A program made the translations under genes and the position numbers. Below the pieces are notes generated by a model that searched no databases, was not told the origin of the DNA, and saw only the letters and a list, made by a program, of their open reading frames with translations. 64,000 nt of DNA from Trileptium ribeirensis. Its lineage: Eukaryota > Nematoda > Enoplea > Enoplida > Thoracostomopsidae. The stretch spans positions 1 to 64,000 of the forward strand of contig JASANE010029202.1 in the NCBI GenBank assembly GCA_030248225.1, written 5' to 3'. Shown here piece by piece: positions 48,540 through 59,939 of the stretch; position 1 is the first letter of the stretch; every line of letters begins with the position of its first letter.

Positions 48540-49272
48540 GTACTAGCTAGGACCAGTTCGGGCCCTAAGGGATCCCAGCTGCACCACGCTCAATATTCAT
48601 TGTGGTGCCCGGACAACCCCGGCTTGAACGATTCCCCGGTGGATCCTAGTCTAACCGATGGGAACCGCTTAGCTTAGCGGGCTGCTCGGCGGGTTTACCA
48701 GGGTGTTCGGCCTGGCCCCTATATTGGCCCACGTATCTAGCGGTATGGAGGTCCCCCTGAGGGAGGGTCATCCCCTAAGCCTGCTCACAGGTAATGAGGT
48801 TGACCCGTCATTCCCTCTCTTGATTTCAACTCCCATGAAAATGCTTGAAGGGATGGGACATAACTGAATGGGCCCCCAGATAAATGGTCGGAGAGGTAAA
48901 TTGCGGAATGGACGTTGTATCGGAAATGGTCTAACAGAATATGTTTCGATTTACCAAGTTGGCCTGAGTGATATTTGCGGGTCAGTTAGTTTTAGTGGGT
49001 TGACACAATGTTTACCTAACGTGAAATTCAGTTCAGCGATTTATGCCTGGCTATCAATAGCGGACGCAGGGTGGTGTACAAACACAGCCGAGAGAGCACG
49101 TGGGGAATGGAAATTCCGGAGCGCGTTGAGCGGAAGGGCGGCAGCGGATTTAGCGGGGTACAGGTGGCGGGGAGTCGGTAGGAGCTCAAACACCGATGGT
49201 GTACCCGAATATTCGATGAGTATGTGCCCTGCGGTAACAAGCACTGCGCTTACGGTTGCCGGACTCAGCTGA
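48540..49272. mobile_element. GC-rich block, probable non-LTR or other element debris
   Basis: Positions 48550-48860 are rich in CCCGG, GGCCC and GGTTTACC words and differ sharply from the flanks. The 134-codon frame at 48868-49272 (+) follows, with two overlapping minus-strand frames. Its Gly/Arg/Ser-rich translation has no reverse transcriptase, nuclease or Gag-like motif that I can see. I read the block as noncoding or eroded mobile DNA. Confidence 0.35.
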
Positions 49273-49559
49273 GCGGGACAAACTCTCGTATAAATCTAGC
49301 AAAACCAAATCGCTTGAATACCAGAAACATCTTGAAGATTTACTGTTCCATTTCCCTTTTAGCAGTACAAAATTTCTATAAAACACCCTCCGAGTATGCA
49401 CTATAAAATATACAAAAATTTTCACATACATGTATATACATCACCCAATCGGGGTGTACACGACAATTTGTTTTCTTTTTTCTTTACCTATTTCGAGGGG
49501 ACATGAGCGTTCCCCGACCAAATTTCACACGGTAAATATCTATGGTTTCGCCCTACTAT

Positions 49560-50660
49560 TTGGCCGTCAGTAAATTTTACGAAAACTTTTGATGCTGTGG
49601 AAACATTGAAGGTTGGGAAAACCCAAAATTCTACTAACTGGCGCTACCGCCCAGACACCCCGAGGCATCCCTTCCCCACGTCTGCATGGCAAAAGTTCCC
49701 CGGAGTGAACAGAAAACCCAGCTAGAACGTTGTCTGATTGAAACTGGGTTGAATAGGTGGGCCAAATTGTGACCCCACTTTGAACGTCGGAAACGGCATA
49801 TACAAGGAGCAAAAGGTTTATGCGCCACGGACAAGACAGCGCGCCGCGTAGGTCGTGAATTTAACTCCAAGCTGGAACAAAACCCGGGGTGAACTTTTAG
49901 TCGAGCCCGAGTAAGGGCTGGGTAAAATTCTAACGGGCAGACGTAATGGCGCGGTAAAATCCGGTTGACCCTTAATAGACGTTAAGCAGTCGTTTAATTT
50001 ACCTACATGATTGTCCAGCTGACTCTTGATTTAGCCTACCTTGGCATTAGATAAAGTTTCAGTTGACCCTAAATGAGTTTTAACTGCATCCTCGGCAGAG
50101 TTCCGCTTAACCTGAATAAACACTAAGTAAACCATTGGTTATCTTTGAATAAATAAATTTTCGTCCGAACACCTTAAGTTGCAAGCGTAAATTTGCTCCA
50201 CACTAGCCTACTGCAACTTTAGCCCACTCACAGTGATAACTTGCTAACACTCCCAGAACCGGTACAAAAATGGTCCTGGAAGTGGGGAACCAGTCGAGCA
50301 TGGGACAGCTTTCGATGCAGATTTGTCCGAAGTCCACAAATCCTAAATTTTCGAGCGCGGGCGCGACACTTGCAGGGGCCCGGGGCATCCATCGGACGCC
50401 CAGCGCCCGCAAGGGCCGTCCCTTCGTTGAAAGATAACCTACGAAACTCACAAATTGAACGGCCTCGGGTGGAGCTCTTCCGCACGTCTGCATACCGAAG
50501 AGTCCACCCGGGCAAGCACTATGCCAAAAAACTGAAATAAAACGAAAAACGTGAACAAAGCTTAACGGCGACAACCGCCGAAAACCAGACCAACTTTGTC
50601 TACCAACTTCTCGACTGGTCCCGTTGCTTAGACGGGCGGCCTGCTTTTATACCCCGGCTG
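49560..50660 (-). mobile_element. GC-rich element remnant with internal duplication and promoter-like end
   Basis: Minus-strand translations at about 49660-49720 (TFAMQTWGRDASGCL) and 50450-50520 (GLFGMQTCGRAPPEA) resemble each other, so the two parts are diverged copies of one sequence. The DNA also shares CACGTCTGCAT. A TATA box and initiator-like site sit at the right end on the minus strand. This layout would fit an LTR or leader region of a retroelement, but no coding domain or paired LTR could be found. Confidence 0.35.
50610..50651 (-). promoter_or_regulatory. TATA box plus initiator-like site
   Basis: On the minus strand TATAAAA occupies 50651-50645 in the GC-rich context GGGGTATAAAAGCAGG. 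CCAGTC, close to the insect initiator TCAGTY, lies about 35 bases downstream at 50617-50612. The spacing suits polymerase II. It would drive transcription leftwards into the element remnant. Confidence 0.35.
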
Positions 50661-50899
50661 GAAACCCCTTCCCCCCTTGTTGTCCTCCTTGATTGCTCTC
50701 AGCAAAAGAAATGGCAAGAAGTTTTAAAATTTGAATTTTCGAAACGAAAACTTTCGCAGCAGATTCTTAATAAACTATGTAAAAGCACATAAACACAGGC
50801 GACAAAATATAATACACGTACATGTAAACCAGACGACGAGCGATATCTAAGCTTTAACAAACGTGCCTACTTTGGGCAAAATATATATATATACATACG

Positions 50900-51660
50900 G
50901 TCGGCACCTCGAAAACAATAAAGCGTACGCCACGTTTGCTGGGCAGTGGCCGAGGCTCGCCAAGAAAGCAAAACCGCCCGCTGGTCGGTGCGGCAAATTT
51001 TTCGGAGGAAGATATAACGGCGTTCAGAGTGCCGCTTGCTCATAGGGATATCGGCACATTTTTGCCGATATCTCGTGATCTAAGAACAGTAGGCGGCCAG
51101 GGGCAGGACCAGAATCATGCTCTGGCAGGCCGGCTACTGATAAAATTTCAAGATTTAATGTATCTTTTATAGGAGGCCTGTTAGAGGCCGTTTTAGGCGC
51201 CTAAGAATGAAAAGTTTGGGGTCCCATTTAAGTTTGGAGGATCCTGAAAGGACCCGTTGGGGTGGGCGGCCCCGGTTTTCGATTAAACGGTTAGGGTGGG
51301 ACCCGATGAGTGTCCCGGGCTCCAAAAATCGGGGAGTTTTAATTATTTTGGGTACGCTTTGGGGCCTAGAAAATTTGAGATTTAAGCGCCCGTTTGGGAA
51401 TCCGTAAGTAGTTCAGGGATCCGAATTTTTTTGACCCGCCGGGACAATTTGACACCCCAGCAGTGTCCTTAAGAGGGTTTTCAGTCACCCCCGTTCCCAT
51501 AAGTTTTGTAGTAAACCCAAAAACTGAATCTTTGTGTCGCACCCTAAAATGATGCCTTAGAAAATTTGTCTCCGAAAATTTAGTTCTCCAGGACCGACAA
51601 TTTGATTTCCTAAGCATGATCGGCCTGTGAATGTGAAGTTCTGTAGACGTCCTGGTAATT
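50900..51660. other. GC-richer segment with repeated GGGG/GGCC words
   Basis: Positions 50940-51430 hold many GGCGGCC, GGGGTCCC and GGACCC words and no stable protein motif. The open frames here overlap on both strands and are not accepted. A 10-bp-stem hairpin lies at 51047-51072. It is probably part of the same mobile-DNA mosaic. Confidence 0.3.
51047..51072. repeat. Perfect 10-bp-stem hairpin
   Basis: GATATCGGCA, loop CATTTT, TGCCGATATC. It lies within the GC-rich mosaic. No terminator-like context applies to this eukaryotic sequence. Confidence 0.65.
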
Positions 51661-52002
51661 TCTGACCCTACCCAAGATACAGATTATATACGAACCATAG
51701 GCATGACTTACATCGAACGACTACTGATAACCGCTCAGCGTGTGCGCTGGGATCGGCCCAGGGTGACCAGTTTTCCTTATTCCGCCAAAAATCCCTGTAA
51801 ACCCTGTTGTTGGTCCCTGGCCTTTCCAACCGCACACCCGCTCTTCGCCACAAGTATAACATCAGATAATATACTACGCGAAATATATACACAAATACAG
51901 TACGGCATTGATATATTTCACAAGGATCGACCGAACACCCCTAACCGTTATCCTTGTCTTTCACATTTGGTGCCAAAATCAACCCGGGCACCTTCGGGCG
52001 GC

Positions 52003-52106
52003 GGAGTGTGACCTTATAAACGCAACAGAAATGAAATGCAAAGTTTATTTCACAATTAATATGATACTGCACAATTACGCAATAGTTCACACAGAGGTCA
52101 CACTCC
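52003..52106. repeat. 12-bp inverted repeats 80 bp apart
   Basis: GGAGTGTGACCT (52003-52014) and AGGTCACACTCC (52095-52106) are exact complements that enclose about 80 AT-rich bases. It could be a tiny non-autonomous element or a cruciform site. No clear target duplication was seen. Confidence 0.5.
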
Positions 52107-52519
52107 ACCGGTATCCGGCCGTCCATTCCCTTGTTCCCTACGAAGTTTGACACGGTTCGAGCGTTCTCTCCTTCTTTATAAAATCGGGCTGTTACACTAT
52201 ATATACTTCTACCACTCCTGAACCAGTGGACCTTCGACACATGATATACTGCTTTTGAAATCACATTGTTGTAATGTGTTAAATGTCTCAGTTTCCTTGC
52301 TATAGAAAGTTAAAGTGATATAAACCCAACGGTCAGAAAGTATCATCATCAGTTGTATCTGAGCCGTAGTTTAGTCTAATTATAGTAGTGTATACATTTC
52401 GTCTGTTCGTTGTTTATAGTATTAAAATCATTTACATTAAAATGAAATAGAAATGCCATAACTTTAATTTATGCGTTGATGCGCACACCATTGCTGTTCC
52501 TTTATTAAAATCTCGAACT

Positions 52520-52850
52520 GCATACTGCACAAATTCGTGGCCACAATTCGGACAAAGGCATCCCAGTTTAGGGAAGCGAACTTGGAATCCGTGATGTTCA
52601 AACCGATGTCATTTGCCAATTTCGCACGTTTGCTCGCGTTCAATAAACGAAATGCTGAATCACGTAACGGTATTCACGATAGTGTCTATATTAAAATATA
52701 CGCTGCAAACGAAACTGCAAATCTCGTTTTTAAATGTTCGCACATTAAACTGCATTACTAAATCGCAAAATATTGATCGTCAATGGTGCCTACACGTTGC
52801 TCTATCGCAAATCATGACTGTGTTGCGTACATAAGGTTAGTCGTGAACTG
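52520..52850. repeat. Decayed dispersed repeat, copy 2
   Basis: This is the partner of 8040-8460, sharing the ordered blocks described there. The left part (GGCCACAATTCGGAC near 52540) resembles the inner terminus of the CAGTACTCGCCACAATTGGAC miniature element at 17945-18155, so the families may be related. Confidence 0.45.
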
Positions 52851-55162
52851 TATGAAGACATTGGTTTTCAGATCGTGAACTTGAAAAAAGAACAAGCCTC
52901 TTGCAAGACCCAAAGTGGACACATATTGTTCTCGCGTTATTTAATAATAATAACAGAATATAAAATATTTATAAAGGAAAATAAAATTTAAACAAATATT
53001 TAATAAAAATTTAAATAGGTTTAATACTTTTAATTTTTTTACTTTGTCTAATACTGCCATGTTTGTTATAAATAATATATATACGTCCTATTGTGTCGTA
53101 ACATTTGGTTGTATACGATATAAAATATGTTTCCATATAGTTACTAATTGACAGTATTTATGCACTTTATTATTATATATACAATAAAGCATAAATGGAA
53201 CCGGAAAGCCGAACAGTTGTGTTCAGTGAGACGGAGTAACGGGATCATGTAGTTTGACCCGGGGTCAGATTAGGGATCTGACAGCAAAGTGACTACAATA
53301 CGACAAAACGTATGAACGAATTCATGAACGGTAATATATGACTTCCAAGACAAGTCACTGTAACACTTTACTTTTCGTTCAGGAGTGTGGTCGCCGCTTA
53401 CAGAAATTGCCATTGTAATATTGTGCTAACGGCTGTCTCTAATACTGTGGCTTTGCTTTTGGAATTCAACGGTTTTCCAAGGCTACATCTTTTAAGGATA
53501 AGCAAAATTGTTAAATAATATCGGGATACATTGAAAGGTGGACGGGTTCAAAGAAACACTGCTGCGACCGGAACACCGGGTAAATACGGCAAGCAGGTCG
53601 CCAAGTCAATTATTACAGAGTCGTATCCAATACTGGCTTAATTTTTGTATCATACGGTTGTGACATACTTCACATAACAATATACATTTCGTACTGCAGC
53701 TAATACACTGAGTGGTCTCTTTGCCGACAGGGCAAGTGTTTTATATTGCCGACATGACATGCAAATTGATATATATTACATATATCTAATATATACAGGG
53801 CCAGTGCTAGTATGTGAGTAACTCATTCCAAACTATGATGAGGTAACCCCTAGTACGGCTCCCTTTGACGACGCTCCTCATCCAAAGGATTTTATTTTCC
53901 AAAAGAAATTTCTGGAAACAAATTCAAACACTAGTCAGATCGAACTTTTCGTAAAAATTAAAATATGTGAGCTTGTAAGCCATCCATGCTGTAGGAATAT
54001 AACGATTTCAAATTTAAAAAATATTGAAGTCGTAACTCGATTTTATGCGCTTTGAGCCACAAAAAATTTGTCTGAGGCGCTTTCAGGATTGAGCCCCCTG
54101 CAATTGCGAATTACGGGATGCCCTATATTCAGCTTTGTATATAATATATAGATTCATACAAGCTCTGAGGTTGGGATGTAGTCGGAACCTCGGCGGTAGG
54201 ATGTATATATAAATATTAGTTGTATACATTATATATATAGTTCATAAATGTTCATATATCACACTTGCAACATACAAATATTACTGCATGTACAATTACT
54301 ACATGTTTGTATAATTAAACACCTAAATATATTTTTATGATGAATTGTAACTTACTTATAAGTATACATATATACATGTGTACGCATATGTACATATATA
54401 TGCGCATATTTAAATATATGTGCAGATAATATATAATCATATATTAGCCATGTTATATGGAAACAAATAATGCCCAATCCTTAATCCTTCTAAATGTAAC
54501 CAGTATCCTTTGTTTATTTGTTGTCTGATTCTGACTGTGAAGTTTGGTAAGAATACTGGAAAAGTGAAAAAGATTAAATATAAAAATAAAGCAATAAAAT
54601 TTAGTCCTGAAAAATTACTAAGACAGAACTCAAAAACAACATACAAGCTCACCAAAGCCAAAGCTTATCTATGTTTCCAACATTTTTCTTACCAAAATGT
54701 TTATTTTTAATTTCTTGACCTGTTTTTTGGAGTATAGTTTTTCAATTTTCATCTAGAATCAATTATCTCAATCAGAATGCAACAAGATGCAACCATTGAG
54801 TAACAACGTTTCCAACATAGACAGTGTGTTGAAACGAAATAATTGAATAAATTTTTGGGCAACTAATGCTGTAAAAACAGCAGCGTCATAGCTGTTGTCA
54901 CACCAATGGCAATTGGAGACATGTTTGTCTGTTCAAACATTCTCGAGTGATGTTATTATGGAATAACTCAATCCTGGCCCATATTATCTGCAATACTATC
55001 GTACCACTGCAACACAACAGTGTCCGATAAACTCGGTTTGCAGCTATGCTTTGCACGTTAACATAGGAACTGCTACAGTTTGTTGCAAGATGTCTGTACT
55101 GTTCAGCCTGTTGTTTAGTATAAATGTGAGCTTAACATATTTTAGTATAAATAATGTAGGTT
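52851..55162. other. AT-rich DNA with no supported gene
   Basis: Positions 54200-54440 are rich in TACATATG/TATACATATA words typical of simple-sequence drift. Short frames at 54437-54710 on both strands are AT-driven. Nothing was recognised. Confidence 0.55.
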
Positions 55163-56985
55163 ACTGCCAACAAGTATATAGACCCATGGTGCTGCTGACT
55201 AAAAGTCATATGGACCCGGTGTCCAGCTAACACTGATATAGATTCGGGATACTGCTAACAGTGATATTGAACCCATGGTGCTTATAACAGTGATATTGAA
55301 ACCGGAGTGCTGCTAACAATGTTATGGACATAGGGCGTTGTTAACAGTGATATTGTACTCAGGGGTACTGCTAACAATGATATTGAACCGGGGTGCTGCT
55401 AACAATGTTATGGACCTAAGGTGTTGTTAACAGTGATATTAAACTCAGGGCCACTGCTAATAGTGATATTGAACCCGGGGTACTGCTAACAGTGATATTG
55501 AACCAGGGGCGCCACTAACAATGTTACAGACCTAGGGCGTTGTTAACAGTGATATTGTACTCAGGGGTACTGCTAACAGTGATATTGAACCCGAAGTGCT
55601 GCTAACAATGTTATGGACCTAGGGTGTTGTTAACAGTGATATTAAACTCAAGGGCACTGCTAACAGTGATATTGAACCCGGGGTAGTGCTAACAATGTTA
55701 TGGACCTAGGTTGTTGTTAACAGTGATATTAAACTCAGGGCCACTGCTAATAGTGATATTGAACCCGGGGTACTGCTAACAATGTTATGTACCTAGGGTA
55801 TTGGTAACATTGATATTGAACTCAGGGGCACTGCTAACAGTGATATTGGACCCGGGGTTCTGCTAACAATGTTATAGACCTAGGGCGCTGTTAACAGTGA
55901 TATTGTACTCAGCGGTACTGCTAACAGTGATATTGAACCCGGGTGCTGCTAACAATGTTATGGACCTAGGGTATTGGTAACAATGATATTGAACCCGGGA
56001 TACTGCTAACAGTGATATTGAACCAGTGGTGCTACTAACAATGTTACAGACCTAGGGTGTTGTTAACATTGATATTGAACTCAGGGGCACTGCTAACAGT
56101 GATATTGAACCCGGGGTTCTGCTAACAATGTTATACACCTAGGGCGTTGTTAACAGTGATATTGAACTCAGGGGTACTGCTAACAGTGATATTGAACCCG
56201 GAGTGCTGCTAACAATGTTATGGACTTGGGTGTAGTTAACAGTGATATTAACTCAAGGGCACTGCTAACAGTGATATTGAACCCGTGGTGCTGCTAACAA
56301 CGTTACAGACCTACGGTGTTGTTAACAGTGATATTGAACCCAGGGGTACTGCTAAAAGTGATATTGAATCCTGGTGCTGCTAACAATTGTATGGACCTAG
56401 GGTATTGGTAACAATGATATTGAACCCGCGATACTGCTAACAGTGATATTGAACCAGGGGTGCTGCTAACAATGTTATGGACCTAGGGTATGGGTAACCA
56501 TGATATTGAACCCGGGATACTGCTAACAGTGATATTGAACCAGGGGTTCTGCTAACAATGTTTTAAACCTAGGGCGTTGTTAACAGTGATATTGAACTCA
56601 GGGGTACTGCTAACAGTGATATTGAACCCGGAGTGCTGCTAACAGTCATGGACCTAGGGTATTGTTAACAGTGATAATGAACCCAGGGGCACCGCTAAAA
56701 GTGATATTGAACCCGTGGTGCTGCTAACAACGTTACAGACCTACGGTGTTGTTAACAGTGATATTGAACCCAGGGGTACTGCTAAAAGTGATATTGAACC
56801 CTGATGCTGACAACAATGTTATACACCTAGATGTTTTTAACAATATAGAACCCTGAGTGCCGCTAACAGTGATATGTACTGCGAGTACTTTTAACAGTGA
56901 TACAGATTCGGGTACTGCTAACGCCGATGCGGAATTAGTGTACCGCTAACAACGATATGGATCTGGGTACGCGCTAATGTTTCAA
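55163..56985. repeat. 29-bp minisatellite with three-monomer higher-order unit, ~1.8 kb
   Basis: About 60 monomers of 28-30 bases. Three types follow each other in order: A, TGCTAACAGTGATATTGAAC with CCGGGG; B, TGCTAACAATGTTATGGACC with TAGGGT; C, TGTTAACAGTGATATTGAAC or AAAC with TCAGGGG. The A-B-C period is about 88 bases and repeats roughly 20 times, with some omissions. Both ends (before 55240 and after 56810) are more degenerate than the middle, as expected for arrays homogenised by unequal exchange. No open frame runs through it. Confidence 0.95.
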
Positions 56986-57809
56986 CATCCAACTTTTGCT
57001 ACGTTCGAAATTTCTTAGCAATGTTCGTCAGTATCCTGTACATAGGCTGCGAACGGTTGTAAAATTCTCTCGGTTTTCCCGTTTCCGAATGTTATAGAAA
57101 TACATCTGCTATACAGTCGCCAACAATTCGTGCAAAACAATGTAAACTTTAAAATGCTGCTGCAACTAAATTCGGGCCTCAACAAATGACTCGGCCAAAA
57201 CCTTTTTTAACAATTGTACCACAGCGTACTCGCGATCCAAGGTAATACGAAATCACAACATGGACGACACTTTGCTTGAAATAATAAAAAGGACGATGCA
57301 AAACTTCATTTTCACTGTTGGGGTTTCTCAGTAAATAATTACAAAATTTAGCTGCTGCGAATAATTTATTTATTATTTAATTCGCAGCTATAATTGCTAT
57401 GTCCGATAGTCAATTGCAAATTTTGCATGTATAACTGGCATTTTAACGTTTACTGCATAAGCTTATGCCAAATCTCAAGGAAATTCCTACTTCTGGTGAC
57501 AGAGCTATAGTCTGTTTTTCGTTAGAACCATTTATTTGAAACGACACTGATAAAGTATGTTATCGCAAATGCATCGAACATTTTGTAATTTTCCGCCTAC
57601 AAACAGCTTATATACGCGAATCAATAATGTACTTATCATATTAAGTTTACATTAGATTTCTTCAAAAAATTTGAAGACAGCAGACAATCAGAACCTGAAT
57701 TTGTACTACTACCCAGGTAAAACCTAACCAACATTTACGAATAAAATCCTAACGAATTAAATATATATCCTTGTTTCTAGGTTATTGATTTAACCGATAA
57801 CAAACTAAC
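56986..57809. other. Probable intron, nothing recognised
   Basis: Downstream (on the minus strand) of the splice donor at 57809. No next exon could be picked out by eye. Confidence 0.4.
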
Positions 57810-57812
57810 CTC
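57804..57812 (-). promoter_or_regulatory. Splice donor GAG|GTTAGT
   Basis: Minus-strand exon-intron boundary after 57810. It matches the MAG|GTRAGT consensus except at one position, and it falls two codons before the in-frame stop. Confidence 0.7.
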
Positions 57813-58503
57813 CAGCCATTATCGAACACACTGAACAAAGTCGTTCTTGATTGAGTTGCATAAGCGAATGTCCACGGTAGATTTGGACACGAGCTTTTGG
57901 GTTCAACGGTCGTTGAGCGGGAACCTTTTTGATTAATTCATGCTGCTGAGCTCGAGCAGCTTGCGACATCGAGGACGTTATACTTGCAGCATCGAGTGAA
58001 ACTATTGATCCAGAGCATTCACTAACATCAAAGCTGCTACAGCCGCCACGCACATCGAAGCTTATGCTGGGACTTACTTCTTTAGGCCTACGGCTTATGG
58101 TCGAATTATTCTCAGTATAATTATTATTTATGGTATTGTTTGTTTCGCTGCTATATTGACCAGCATTGCTGTTTTCACTGGTAAACTGCTGTATTGTTTT
58201 ATTTTTGTTCTTCTTATTTATATTTGAAGACTTGTGTTTTATTTCAGGAGTTGAAGACGATGAAGAATTATCGCTTCCAACACTATCATCGTTGCTATTG
58301 TGGTTGCCGTGGAATTTCTTTGAAAAATTATGAACTGCGGACATTACACGAAGAGTTTTGTGCCAACGATGTTTTGGGACGACGGTCTTGCTGTTGTTCG
58401 CCAATGGGTCGTCTTCAGTCAATGATTGGCCTCTTTCAGGTGTTATGCTTTGAGAAATCTTTCCATCTCGTGAAATTGTAAGACGTCGCGCATCGGAAGT
58501 CAT
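57810..58503 (-). CDS. Coding exon of an unrecognised gene, 231 residues, ends in a splice donor
   Basis: ATG at 58503 sits in a fair context (AGAATGA). An in-frame TAG lies 21 bases before it, so this is either the first coding exon or an exon entered just upstream. The frame runs to GCTGGAG|GTTAGT. The GT at 57809-57808 is a near-consensus donor and leaves one base in phase. Without splicing the frame would end two codons later. The protein opens MTSDARRLTISRDGKISQS, where RRLT fits a PKA-type site, and has a basic KHRWHKTLRVMSAVHNFSKK segment at about 44-63. It continues with Ser- and Asn/Lys-rich low complexity (about 67-136), SRRPKEVSPSISFDV, and a conserved-looking end RVQIYRGHSLMQLNQERLCS. 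It has no membrane segment. It looks like the disordered N-terminal part of a larger intracellular protein. A 95-codon plus-strand frame is a shadow. Later exons were not found. Confidence 0.8.
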
Positions 58504-58671
58504 TCTGGGCTCCCAGGTGTACTATCTTTAGCTACCGTCTACACGGTTTAACAATGTGTGGACTGTGATAATGAAATTACTGGTAAGGTAAAATTGATAA
58601 CAAATTAGTCGTATTTTAATAGATACTTACAAGAGCTATGATTATGTTAATTCCAATAATTCGGCTATAAG

Positions 58672-59245
58672 GCATCATTTACGATAAGATGCGTGCGCCA
58701 GGGCCAAATTATGTCACGCGTCCAACTCAACTAGTTCGGGTGAACTATAGCTTAGCTGGGCTACTATGGTACATTTTTACAGCTTAGCTAGTCTTAGTGT
58801 GACAAACAGGGAGGTTAGCTAGGCTCTGCTTGACAAACAGAGCGTGCGGCTGAACTGTCTATTGAGAAATTTTATTTAGTAGTATGCTTAGTGTAATAGC
58901 ATTTTGTTCTATAGTATTTTCACGCTAATTCTAAGTTATATATTTGTTTTAATATATACAATTACGTTTTAAGCTGCATGCCGCTTTTGGGGCATTATTT
59001 AGACACGTATAGTAATATCTAATTTTCGCGGACTAAATAGTCTCTGACTTAAGTTATAGGGCTCAGCTGAATGCCTCGAGACAAAAGCACAGTCCGGCTC
59101 GACACTAGATGGCAAGTGCATAGCCTAGCTAGGCTATTCAAAATTTTAATAGTCGAGCTGCACTGTATGCGTGACATAGTAGCTAGCCCATTTGAACGCG
59201 TGACATAATTAAGACAATGCGCACGCATCATATCGTAAACGATGC
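58672..59245. mobile_element. 574-bp inverted-repeat (MITE-like) element
   Basis: The left end GCATCATTTACGATAAGATG matches the inverse of the right end GCATCGTTTACGATATGATG. The match continues through CGTGCGC and ATTATGTCACGCGT, about 42 of 50 bases in all. Each end also holds a small GCATC...GATGC dyad. The interior has repeated TAGCTnGGCT and GTGACA(T/A) words in both orientations and no transposase. It lies about 170 bases 5' of the 58503 exon. The target duplication is unclear; ATAA is a weak candidate. Confidence 0.85.
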
Positions 59246-59341
59246 ATAATAATAAATACTAAGCACTTCGGTCGGCGAATTTCCTACTGCCGTGAAAACA
59301 GGGCTTAAGAATATATAATACAGCGGCTTAATATCTGCCGC

Positions 59342-59425
59342 GAAGTTGGGCAGAGATATCTTGTTGGTTAGAGCGCCTGCTTGTGTATTCAAGAGCCGGA
59401 GGTCGTGGATGTGACTTCCAACATT
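59342..59425 (+). repeat. SINE-like tRNA-derived repeat, copy 1
   Basis: GAAGTTGGGCAGAGATATC leads into an A-box-like TTGGTTAGAGCGCC (59362-59377). A B-box-like GGTCGTGGATGTGACTTCC (59401-59419) follows. The order and leader match copies 2 and 3. The B box is degenerate. Confidence 0.6.
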
Positions 59426-59573
59426 ACCCAACCTTTCAGCCGCCTTTTTTAAATCCCTTCGTCTTCAAGTTCCTACGGCTAGGCCTAAACGAAAAATATA
59501 TTATTTCTGAATAGATATTTCAAAGATATTTCAAAAAAGAAGCAAATGATATATATATATAAGCAATTTTGCA

Positions 59574-59725
59574 TTTGGGCGCAGTGGTAGATGCCTGAAC
59601 ATAAAAGGATGTGAAAGTAGCTATCCGAAAAGTTGGTCTCCTGGTTTGTATCTGCAAACAGGCACTTTACCAAATGAGCTATCTCTGCCCGACTTCCCAG
59701 CAGTTATAAAACTACAATATTCGAC
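59574..59725 (-). repeat. SINE-like tRNA-derived repeat, copy 2
   Basis: On the minus strand TTATAACTGCTGGGAAGTCG leads into GGGCAGAGATAGCTCATTTG and then GTAAAGTGCC, the A-box region. A GGTTTGTATC B-box relative follows. The tail after it, CACATCCTTTT ... CACTGCGCCCAAATG, is shared with copy 3. Confidence 0.65.
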
Positions 59726-59939
59726 ATCCTCCCGTCTTCCATTAAGGCCTACCCCTAGCCTTTGTTTTACATATATACTATACATTTCGTACATATCCAA
59801 CATACTTTAATTGTTTCATATCAATTAAATCTACATATGAAGCCGGCACGCAGGTACTTGCGATGGGAAGCAGGTTTCCGATTCTGTGCTTTCCAAGGCG
59901 GCATTAGAATTTGACTCCCCTTCAGTACGACCTCCATGT

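Noticed and set aside
48868..49272. 134-codon frame as a gene
   Set aside because: It lies in a GC-rich block where frames stay open by composition. Overlapping minus-strand frames are equally open and no domain is visible.
50203..50574. 123-codon minus-strand frame and overlapping frames on both strands
   Set aside because: Three frames are open over the same GC-rich DNA. The resemblance between its phrases and 49560-49830 reflects duplicated noncoding sequence.
58194..58481. 95-codon plus-strand frame
   Set aside because: It is antisense to the well-supported minus-strand exon and cysteine-rich only because it complements Ser/Asn codons.
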